Assembly: GCA_027559495.1 (NCBI GenBank)
Contig: JAMXSV010000017.1
Coordinates: 620,001-684,000 of the forward strand
Source: Aurifilum marmelostoma
Lineage: Eukaryota > Ascomycota > Sordariomycetes > Diaporthales > Cryphonectriaceae
DNA: 64,000 bases
Direction of reading: 5' to 3'
Position 1 is the stretch's first letter. Every line of letters starts with the position of its first letter. The notes under the pieces were generated by a model. That model was not told the origin of the DNA. It was given only the letters and a program-made list of their open reading frames with translations, and searched no databases. Positions 35,330 through 44,842 of the stretch are shown piece by piece. The position numbers and the translations under genes are program-made.

Positions 35330-38300
35330 ATGTCGTTCTCCAGTATGACGGGCCCTCAGGGCGGTGCCTGGGCGGGGTATCCTCCTCATGGACACGCCTC
35401 GCTGCCGCCGTCACAGCCGTCACAGGCAGAGGACTCAGGCCTGCAGACGCGGCATATGGGACGTAAGCACATGGAAACCTGCTCTTGTCATGCTGGTCAC
35501 AGATCTCAGGACTCACGTTCTTCTGTTCTCTAGTCAAGATTCAGTACACCTTCGAGAAGGACCAGCAGAACTGCCTGGCCAAATGGCCTCATGTTCTGCA
35601 GATCCAGACCATACCACTCGACGAGAGGAACGCCATCGGTCTCGTCGACCTCCAGATATGCCTCCAGGCCGTTGCCTCGTGCAGTCCTGAGATAATCAAC
35701 CGGCCCGACAAAGACTACGCCGTCTACGCCTTGGACTATTCCGAAGACGATGTGCCACTCGTCGGACAGGGAATGCTCTCGTGGGCTCTCGAGCAGCCTG
35801 CTCAGAGCTCCGAGCAGAAACTGGTCACCGGCAAGGTGGTCAAGAACATGCTCGCGGCACTGAGAGGAGGCCCGCCCGAGACCTTGGAGGTCAAGCTCAA
35901 GCTCAGTCCTGTGCCGAGGCTACAGCGACCACAGACAGCCCACGGCTCTGAGGTCCAGCGAGGCTATGGAAGCAATGCTCCTACACCGACACCGACCGAC
36001 AGCAACAGCGAGTGGTCGTCCTTCATCCAGTCGAATCCTAACCTTGGCCGTCCGCCAAACGGGCCATCGATGCCAAGTCCTGGTCTCCAACCGGTCAGAT
36101 ACGGATCGCCCATTCAGCCACTCAGCCCGGCACCAGACACTCGACCTGAGATATATACGAACCACCACGGTGCTCCTACACCACCTACCATGCACGCGAT
36201 GCCGATGCAGCAGCCGATGCCCATGTCTTTCTTCCCGCCAGGCCCTTCCTCCCAGGGCCCAGCTCGCGACGACGGTACTGCGCTGCCAAGAGCCGATGAG
36301 TCTGGGCAACCTGCTCGCCCGAAGTCAGCGAAGCGTTCCTCGTCAAAGCCGCCTAAGAAGAGAAAGACGACGGCCTCAGGAAAGGTCATTGGCAGGCCTC
36401 GCAAGCATGATAGGCCTGAGGCAGGTAACACGTCTGCTATCGAGGACGGCACGGATGCCGAAGAGGTGCCTGTCGAGGGCCCCAAGAAGAAGAGAGCAAA
36501 GACCACCAAGGCCGACTATCCAAACAAGGCACCACTGAGCTCGGCCCCTGGCTCCCTGCGAGTCGCTGCCAGCACCTCTGGCTCTCTGCGAACCATGAGA
36601 CCTGCTGCCGCTGGTGGCAGTGGAATCGGATCAAGCCATCTGCAGGAGGTTCCCAGAGCACCAACTCCAGTTCCCGGACAGCAGTCACGCCCCCGAAGCA
36701 GGCCTCCAGGTCAGCCGCAGCCACGAAGGTCCTCCATGGCGGACTTTGAAGGATCTTCAAGGATTCTCGTCTCCGAGGCGGGCATACCTGGACCGCACAA
36801 CCAGGATGCTCGCTCGCCCGACTCAACAGCCCAATCACCTTTCCACGCGTATACGCCAGAAGAGAGCCCAGCAGATTTTGGCTCTTCTCCGCCAGTGCCC
36901 AGGTCCATCCGGTCTAGCCCACCACTTTCGAGTCCCGTGCTGCCCCCCATGCCCATGCCGCAGCCCGACTCAGGATTTATGAGCGGAGGTTTCGATGAGA
37001 TGGTTGATGACTACGATTTGCAATTGCCAGGATCAGTTCCTGGCCAGATGCCACAGCCTAACATTCCAGGCCGGTCAAAGCCAGCATCGAAGTCGAAGGC
37101 AACGAAGCGAAAACCAGCCGCTCCGCCACCCCCTCGACCAATGTCCAGCGGTCTACCGGAGCCACCCTACCACGCGCACCCGAATGGCCTCTCTCAAGGC
37201 CTGCCCATGCCTGGCGGGCTTGCGGAACAGAGAGCAAATGGACCTGCACAGCCCAAACAAATGATTATCCAACAAGAACACCCCGGTCCTTCGGAGCTGC
37301 TGCCCAAGCAGAGCATCTACAACCCTTCCGCTTCGGCCAAGGCGCAGATCAAAAAGTCGCAAGCAGCATCCGGTACGACCAAGGCAGCCGCACGTCAGTT
37401 GAAGAGAGCACATACTGAGCCCAGTCTTCAACGACAGAACGTGCCAGCAGTACCAGCGGGCCCGCCACCAATGCCCCAACCACCCGTCGACCCTGAAGTC
37501 GCGATACCAAGATTTCCAAGCGAGCCTGCAAGCATACCAGTCAGCGAACCTCGAATGCCTACACCACCTGCTGCTGTAGAGCCCGTGCCAGATTCTCAGG
37601 ATCATCTTCTGCGGCTGTTGAGCGAGCCACTTCATTTCCCTCAGGATGTCGACCAAGAGCCGCCGAGCAGGCCAGATATGGGGGACCAGACTGCTGGCAC
37701 CACCCAGATTGCCGATTCGCAGATTGTTGCCCCTGGCCCGATGCCAACTGCTCCGGCTAGCGACCCAGGAGTTGTTGCGCCGACTGTATCACCATCTACT
37801 GCATCGCCAGAGGATGTCGCGCAGCCAAGCAAGAATATGTCAAGAAAACAGTCGATCAAAGATAAGCTGGAGAAGGCGGTCAAGATGGGTCAGATGCCGA
37901 CGTTCTGTTCCAACTGTGGGTCAATCAGCACGCCAACGTGGCGCAAGATTTGGACACAGGACCTGGACGGCAGTCCAGAGATCCCAGAGTATTCTGAAAA
38001 GCCTGGTCGCATCACAGCGATCGTCATCTTACAGAGGAATGAGAACCAAACGCCAACAAGGTATCGGGTCGTCAAAAAGGCTCTTGGACCAGCCGAAGAC
38101 AAGTCCCAATGGGTTGAAGATATTCTCTGCAATCGTGAGTAACTGCCGCTGTTTCCCCCCCCACCTCCGCGCATTAAGCAGCGCTGGCTAACCGGACCAC
38201 AGCATGTGGTCTCTGGCTGTCCAAGTACCAGACCCAACGCCCTGAGGCGCAATGGGAGAAGGACTACTCTCAGATTGGAAAGCCACGCAAGAAGAGAAAT

Positions 38301-39455
38301 GCAAAATCTTCACGGCCCAAAAAGGCCAAGGCACAGGGTGCCACTTCGTCGAACCTGCCTTCAGAGGCTTACTTCACTACTGATCCAGTGGGGCCGGACG
38401 ACTCAGGGCTGACACCGCTCACAGAGGGTGATGAGGTGATGCTGCTCCGTGGTCCAACTACAGAGCCACCCAGTCGTGAGCGTGGTGCACGGTCGCAAAC
38501 AGCAGAGACGGGTGTCGGTCTGGGTGACTGCCCCAATCGTCAAGGGTCAACGCACTCAAGGGCTAGTGGTTCGGCTCAAAGTCCGATCCCCGTTGAAGAC
38601 GACACTCTGGGAAAGACGAAGAGACTGCTCTTTCCGTCCCCAAAGAAGGACGGACAGCCCAAGGTGCTCGGCGAGGTCGCAGTCAACATCGTACGAACAT
38701 CGGCTGGTCTAGGAGCCGGGTCCAAGAGCGCTCTCACCGGAAAGGAAAATTCGGGTATGGGCGCCGACATGGACAATGAAATGAGCCTCCTTTCGACACC
38801 CAAAGTCGGGGCCGACGACACGAACAAGAGCAATCTAGCGGATCTGTTCGGCACGTCCTCCGAGCCCTCTACCCCCCAGCGTAAGGAGAGACCTGCCGGG
38901 GTTTTCAAGACTCCGACCCGGCCGACACCGAGCCATCGCCCTATAACAAGGAGCGTCTCGAAGTCGATACGGTCAGCACGGTCTACTGCGAGGTCACCCG
39001 GCAATGCACTTCCGCGACTTCAGGGGACACCGACCAAAACGCCACGCTCGAGCGCTCGACTGCGCAACGGAAATGTCAACAATCAACATGCCCACGCCCA
39101 TTTCGCTGTTGATGACAACATGATGATGAGCACAGACTTTGGCACTCCGTTCAGCTCCACTATCAATCAGCTTCTGTCCGAAGCAAACGACTTCACCGCC
39201 GGCTCGTCAGCCCATGGCCTGTATGAGCTGCCAAACATGGGCAGTGACAATGGCCTCACGGGCCATTTCGAGGGCTTGGATTTTGGGCACTTCCTGACCA
39301 CGGATGCGGTCATGCCTAGCAGTCCACCGGTGCTGCGCAGAAACGGTGACTCGGAGGTGTTCGACTCGGCTGAGATAGATTTTGCTGACTGGGAGGCCTT
39401 TGGAGACGTTAGCATGGATGCGCTTGGCGACGGCGATGAGGCACAGACCAACTAG
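35330..39455 (+). CDS. Spt21/Ams2-like GATA-type zinc-finger regulator
   Basis: Members of this family (budding yeast Spt21, fission yeast Ams2) control histone gene expression and affect centromeric chromatin. Exons 35330-35462, 35534-38134 and 38203-39455 give 1328 residues. The conserved Spt21 N-terminal domain spans the first splice: KIQYTFEKDQQNCLAKWP, then LQICLQAVASCSPEI, the Asp/Glu-rich YALDYSEDDVPLVGQGMLSW, and the LVTGKVVKNMLA helix. A long disordered Pro/Ser/Gln region follows with an AT-hook-like GRPRKHDRP near residue 330 and basic patches. The zinc finger begins FCSNCGSISTPTWRK near 835 and ends CNPCGLWLSKY near 910. Intron 2 falls between its second pair of cysteines. The spacing between knuckles is about 70 residues, far more than in an ordinary GATA finger. 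The C-terminal part is Ser/Thr-Pro-rich with many SP/TP sites, compatible with cell-cycle kinase control. Confidence 0.85.
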
Positions 39456-40059
39456 GACTTCGGTCTGCACTCGACCTTGCTGTAGGACCTCGAGTTATGT
39501 GCACCAGACGGAGGTAATGAGGGACTGTTTGATTTCACGAATCTCTGTCTTGCAGTGACATACCACTCTATCCATGTCAGCTTGGCATGATGCAGGCATA
39601 CTATGGTGATGGATATCAGATACGGAGGGCTATGCAGGGTAGAGAGAACCCTTTTTGAATGGAATGGCGTTTGTTAGGACTGTAAAGGGATGGTTGGATG
39701 GAAATGGATGGGTGCGAGGCGGCGTGCTGATACGGCATATACCACTTTAGCCGAAGCTTTGTTTGTTTGTTTGCCTCATGATGACAGCGTTCTATTGCTC
39801 TTGAACGAGTTTTTTAGATGTTGAATGTGTAGCGAGGAAATGCCATCATTCAGCTGCCTCTAATATTTTATCTAAACGAGTTGAGTCTGTGCAAAGGTGC
39901 AAGCTTCCATCAAGGACGGCGGGGTCTCACTGCTCGGTTTTGGATAGCGCAGAGAGGCGAGTCTATAATCGATCCTAAGAGTTCATCGTCTTAGAGATAC
40001 TATGCAGAGTTCTGATCAGGAACGAAACAATTTTTTTTCTTTGAATTTATCAAGCAGCA
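39456..40059. other. 3' spacer
   Basis: About 600 bp after the Spt21/Ams2-like stop. It contains AT-rich 3'-UTR-like sequence and a GTTTGTTTGTTTG run near 39761. No gene is visible. Confidence 0.5.
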
Positions 40060-40557
40060 TCAAGACGTGGAAAACCCCCTCCGATGGTCTAAAATGTTCC
40101 GCACGAGGCGCCACCTACCAGCGCCGTCCATGCTAAGCAGTGCATATCTCTTTCCGTTTTTCTGCCTCATGATTCCACGGAATATAGCACTGATGAGTCC
40201 TGGTGAGAGTTCGAGATTGTGACCGCCTCCAGCAGAATGATCGTCACGCTGCCTTCTAGCAGCGGCTTCTTTGACAGGATCTCGAACCCCGCCTTTGCGA
40301 TGATGGGGTGATGGTGGCGGTGGTGGCTCGCCTTTCCGCAGTGTCCCAAAGACGTCCCCGGCGCCGCTGACGCCAATGTTGTCCAGTGAGTTATATGCAG
40401 GGCATACTGCCGAGACCTCATGACCGTGTCTCATGGGTTCCTCTGGGCGGTCAGAGGCTGCCCGTGGCTCTGGTTCCGATCGTTGTTGTTGTTGTTGTTG
40501 CTGCTGCCTCCTCATAGCAGCGCGCGATGGAAACAAGGAGATGTTGAGCCTGCTCAT
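40060..40557 (-). CDS. Hypothetical small protein (weak call)
   Basis: An open frame of 165 codons from the first ATG (MSRLNISLFPSRAAMRRQ), extending upstream without a stop to 40710 from non-ATG codons. It starts about 190 bp beyond the RPA3 stop on the same strand. It contains a run of eight glutamines, a Pro/His-rich stretch and basic patches, and no domain I recognise. The upstream extension is Asp-rich (NFDDDDNDDGG). It may be a small orphan gene, part of the RPA3 3' UTR, or chance. Low-complexity composition and lack of splice support keep confidence low. Confidence 0.25.
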   Translation of the reverse strand: MSRLNISLFPSRAAMRRQQQQQQQQRSEPEPRAASDRPEEPMRHGHEVSAVCPAYNSLDNIGVSGAGDVFGTLRKGEPPPPPSPHHRKGGVRDPVKEAAARRQRDDHSAGGGHNLELSPGLISAIFRGIMRQKNGKRYALLSMDGAGRWRLVRNILDHRRGFSTS

Positions 40558-40743
40558 CTCCTCTGCGAGGCCGCCATCATCATTGTCGTCATCATCAAAA
40601 TTGTCGTGCCTGCCGCTACCAAAAGCTTTCTCCTCCCCACCGCGTTGCGATGGGTCAATGTGGCGCTGGGAGACAGAATCAGAGGGCCACAACGTCGAGG
40701 CGGAGCGCACACTCCCTCTACTCCTAGCGCTGCGGCCACAGAG

Positions 40744-41479
40744 TCAGTTGACCGCCGTCACATTATCGAAGAGATACTTGTAGCGCTGCGAGACCTCGAC
40801 CAGCTGCTGGCAGAGGGCGAAATCTGTGAAAGAAAAGGGTCAGCGATAGTTCACTTCCTGAGATCGGTAGTGGTAGCGTAATGATTTGAGGCAGAATGTT
40901 TTGCTGAGGTCCCTCTACGCGGTAGTATATAATTAGAGTTTGTGCAGCGGCGCTTTCAGCTTGCGCCTTGAGGTGTTACAGTGTAGGGAAAATGAACGTA
41001 CCGACCCCGTTTCCCAGGTTCAGGGCACTCAGCACTCGGACGGAGAGGTCAGGATTGACCTTGCCGATGATCTGGGCTGCAGAGCCTGGCGAAAGATGGG
41101 CCTCCTGGAATTGGATTGATTGGTGTCAGTCTCATCTTGTCCACAACGGGCGCTCGATAGGATTTTCCCACGAGCTTATATCGCTACTTATAGAAACCAT
41201 GTTGTTGCTGGTGCAGGCTGAGTATAGCCCGCTGCTAAGCTGATAGTTTGGGTCACCCAGGTGGAACCATGGTCAAAGTATCGATCTTGCACATTGCAAA
41301 GGCACAAACAATAATGTTTGTTTACTCACACGGTTCAGGTGCGCGGTGATGTTTCCGTCCGCGTCAATAGTAGCTGACTCTCCGCGCAGCTGGACGACCT
41401 TGCCGACGATGGTCACGTTCCGGCCGACGTAGCTATCCAGGTACGGTGCCGTGGTGCGTGGGGTTGGTTGCGAGTCCAT
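40744..41479 (-). CDS. RFA3: Replication protein A subunit 3 (RPA14)
   Basis: Smallest subunit of the heterotrimeric single-strand DNA-binding complex RPA used in replication, repair and recombination. Exons 41479-41330, 41104-41002 and 40823-40744 give 110 residues. The single OB fold is evident: TAPYLDSYVGRNVTIVGKVV, QLRGESATIDADGNITAHLN, then after the first splice EAHLSPGSAAQIIGKVNPDL and SVRVLSALNLG. Exon 3 adds the C-terminal helix (FALCQQLVEVSQRYKYLFDN) that forms the trimerisation bundle with the other two subunits. The first donor was placed at GTGAGT so that the Asn-Arg-Glu-Ala-His junction is kept. Length is normal for Pezizomycotina Rfa3. Confidence 0.9.
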
Positions 41480-41968
41480 GGCTGCTGCTCTGCGGTATGT
41501 GCTGTGTTGGCGTGGGGTTTCACAGCTTGAGAGTAGTTACGAGGGCTTTCTGATTAATACCCGACTCGAAAAGATTGGGAAAGGACGAGGCTTCGGAGAG
41601 CAGGCAAGGCTGAGGTAGGGCAATAGAATGAGGTGAGGTGAGAGTTGAGAGAGTGAGACACTGGAAAGACTGCTGAAAGCTGATGTTTGATCCATGCCCC
41701 AGCTCTCCTTCCTCTCTATATTTACTTACTTGTGCAGGTGGGGCCTTTTGTTTTTTTAGGCCTAGGGCCAATCATGCTCTCAGCCTGCCCCTGAGACCAG
41801 GTAAGTGCCTGCGACTACGCCCAGCACATAACCCCGAGATATGCTTAACTCAATAAACAATATACTACAATTTTTGTGCCAGATATGTTTTCTCGTGATA
41901 TGATATTCTGCAGATATCTACCAAGACCTGGAAGAACTGGAAACACCACTGCAAACATCTCAACCCGC
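41480..41968. other. RPA3 promoter / mL38 3' flank
   Basis: A 489-bp interval between the mL38 stop and the RPA3 start, both genes on the minus strand. It holds the RPA3 leader and promoter, including GA/CT-rich sequence at 41600-41730. No other feature is seen. Confidence 0.5.
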
Positions 41969-43489
41969 CTACGTACCGCCACGGTTCCTCGCGATGTTCT
42001 TGGTGTATTTCCAAAGGTGCCTGTACTTGGGGCCCTGTCTCTTGGCCTCCCAACCACGCGCCTTCTTTGGCCCCTTGAGACTGTGCACCCGCTGTCTCCT
42101 GAAGACGATGTCGGCGCCAGGGATACCGTGCCTCTGCATGACCGTCTCGGTGCCCTCGTCCCAGACCGTGCGGAACATGTTGAAACCGTATGGCTGCACC
42201 TTCTGGGCCGACCGGAACGACCGCAGTGAGAAGCCATCACGGTTGTTGGAGTAGTCCTCGCGCAGTTTTGCCACGTCCAGCTCTTTGCCCTCGGGCTGCT
42301 CCAGGATCCACACCGACAGTCGGTGGTAGGGCGCACCCTCCTGGCTGAAAGGTGGAAGCCAGGGCACGGCAAGCCTGTCCTGGTCTTTGTTGACGCGGAC
42401 GAGGGAGATGTTCTTGGTGAGGCAGTCGATCGGGATGTTGGCTGCCATAAAGTGCAGGCGGCGGCCAAAGGAGTCGGTCTCTGCGTCTGGAACGTCACTG
42501 TCCATCACCACGACGGACACGAGCCGCTTCTTGGAGTCGAAAACCTGAACACGCAGGTTGGGCGGTGCTTCGGACACCAGCGAGTCGACAATCTCACCTG
42601 GCCGAATACGGTAGCCGTGGAAAGAGAGTTGGACGTCCATTTTTGGGTTGAAGCTTGGCAAAACGTCAGGAACAATGTGGAATTGTTCAACACGCTGCAC
42701 CAAGATCTTGTAGGCCATATCGCGCCACTTCTGCTCGTTGAAGTGGCGATAGATTGGTTTGCTCATATCGGCTGTCTCTGGCATTAGTCATTTGTGGGTG
42801 AGGCGAGGCGGACATGTATGTTCTGGGTAGGACTCACCGAACCCGTCCTCCCACTTCCTCTTCACAGCAGGGTCATTGATGTCGGCCTGGATCTTCAAAT
42901 ACTCCACATGCCTTCGCAGCGAGTCCAGCTTCTTGTTTTTGTAGGGCTCACCGCCCCTGTACTTCTCTGCCGGTGTGGCTTCTACCGTCTTGACCCTCTG
43001 ATACGCCCTCTTGATCTCCTCGAGCTTTGCGACACGGTCCTCGGCCAAGACTTTCCTTGCCTCCTGGAAGCAGTGGTATGGCAGCTGCTCGAAGGGTATA
43101 TTCGGCGTCTGGCGGACCGCAGCTCTCCTGCGTCTTGACCCTATGGGCTCTATACCCTTCTTCTGTAGCCTTCTCTCCGCCCACGGCAGGGTTGTGGTAT
43201 TGGGGTCCAGCCATCGCGCAATCAGCTCGCGCCGTGAAACTGCCTCAGCATCTGTAGGTGCGGATATATCCGGTGTGCCATTGGCATGAACGAGGTCCTG
43301 GGTCGCCTGTGCAGCGGCAGCGCTCTCATTCGGCGAGGTTGTCGTGCTCGGTTCGACGTCTGGGCGGGTCGCCGAGTTCGAGAACAAGCGCGCCGCGGCC
43401 GTAGACCTTGACGGCCCAGCTATTTGTGCTGAGCATCGTGGTCGCAGGCACAGCGCAATAGGCCGCGCTGCCTGTTGACACCTCGACAT
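41969..43489 (-). CDS. MRPL35: Mitochondrial large-subunit ribosomal protein mL38 (MRPL35)
   Basis: Component of the mitoribosome central protuberance with a phosphatidylethanolamine-binding-protein fold. Exons 43489-42838 and 42777-41969 give 486 residues. The 60-bp intron has GTGAGT, a TGACTAAT branch and a CCAG acceptor, and splits the codon at DGF/ETAD. I chose the ATG at 43489 (MSRCQQAARPIALCLRPRCS) because it opens an arginine-rich, acid-poor presequence ending near RLFSNSA. The frame extends to an ATG at 43555, which would add 22 residues. The PEBP-like part includes GYRIRPGEIVDSLVSEAPPN, LVSVVVMDSDVPDAETDSF and LHFMAANIPID. A basic C-terminus ends in the GPKYRHLWKYTKNIARN type. The gene diverges from uL4m. 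Confidence 0.88.
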
Positions 43490-43741
43490 CTTTGGTCGTC
43501 GCGGTGGGGGGGTGTCGAGCGGTGCGGTCGCATGCACGTCAATCCGGGCGGGCACGCGATGCGAAGTCGAAGCTCTAAGAAAAATTTCGGGACGCCTGCT
43601 CCAGAAGCTGCCCGTGCCGGGGTGGTCCGTGCACGCGCTGTCATCGATCTTTTCGAGCTACCAAAGACTTTCCAACAAGAGCATCTCCATAACGACAGTC
43701 CACCACAGCTGGTCCTACAATTCTACTCACAGGTTGTCGCG
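43490..43741. promoter_or_regulatory. Bidirectional promoter, mL38 / uL4m
   Basis: Only 252 bp separate the chosen start codons of two mitoribosomal large-subunit genes facing away from each other. A shared promoter would help co-expression. No TATA element is seen. Confidence 0.6.
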
Positions 43742-44842
43742 ATGGCTGGGAAGGGGCTTTGGGGTCTCACTGAGGCCATACAAGGCCTTGGTCTCTCCTC
43801 ACAACCATGCAGATCCGCAATGCTGGTACGGCGCAATTTTTGCTTCACCCCCGCGATGCCTTCTCTGTCTTCACAAGGAAAGGAAACGATGAATTGAGCT
43901 GACAGGAAAGTCACATAGCGGAGATTATCCCCCATCACATCACGCACAATGGCAACTACAGCAGCACCGCCCAGCCTCACCATGTCCTCCGCCGATCATC
44001 ACCACTCTGCCACATCGACCACATCAGGCTTCCTCCCCTTCCAACCGCTCACCACCGTTCCCGTCACCATCCACAGCTTCCCCAGCCTCGAGCCGCGCTC
44101 CCTCGAGGCATACTCCACAAAGCACCTCTATCTGCCCCTGCGTCGGGACATACTGCACCTGGCAGTCACCTACGAGGGCGATAACACCCGCCAGGGCTCG
44201 GCAAACTCCAAGACCCGTTACGAGGTGCACGGCTCGCACCGTAAGCTCTACCGACAAAAGGGCACCGGTCGCGCCCGTGTGGGTGACAAGCAGTCTCCGC
44301 TGCGCCGAGGCGGTGGCAAGACGTTCGGCCCCAAGCCGCGCGACTTTGGCACCGATATGAACCGCAAGGTGTACGACCTCGCCTGGCGCACGGCGCTGTC
44401 GTACCGCTACCGCCGAGGCGAGCTGATCATCACCGAGGACGGCATGGAGCTGCCACTGCCCGAGGACTTCTTGGCGCTTGCGCAGGCCGGCCGCCTGGGC
44501 CGCGAGCTCGAGGACGGGTTCGTAGTGCGGTACCTCAGCGAGATGATGGAAGGCCTGCGGTGGGGCAAGAAGTACGGGGGGACGACCTTTGTCACGACCG
44601 ACTACCGGCCGAATCTTTTTACGAGCCTCGACGTGGCCAAGGAGCACGGGCGGGTGATACATCTGAGCGACAAGGAGCACCCGCTGGACGTGAAGAACCT
44701 GTTAGAGACCGGGCGGATCGTCATGGAGAGGAGCGCGCTGAGGGAGATTATTAACAGGCATCGGAGCGATCTGGTGAGCAGGATTGCTATCAATGGTGTG
44801 CGGGATCAGGGGCCAGCAATTGGTGAGGTGCTGCTCAAGTAA
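43742..44842 (+). CDS. YML6: Mitochondrial large-subunit ribosomal protein uL4m
   Basis: Universal L4 protein that contacts 23S-type rRNA near the exit tunnel of the mitoribosome. Exon 1 at 43742-43825 encodes MAGKGLWGLTEAIQGLGLSS and a basic start; exon 2 is 43919-44842. They join in phase 0 through AMLRRLSPITSRTMATTAAP, giving 335 residues. The intron opens GTACGG and closes CACATAG. The presequence only becomes complete through this splice; exon 2 alone would start at an internal ATG (43949). L4 hallmarks are KLYRQKGTGRARVGDKQSPL, RRGGGKTFGPKPRDFG and the MNRKVYDLAWRTALSYRYRR helix. The extended loop and C-terminal Rossmann-like part follow. Confidence 0.92.
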
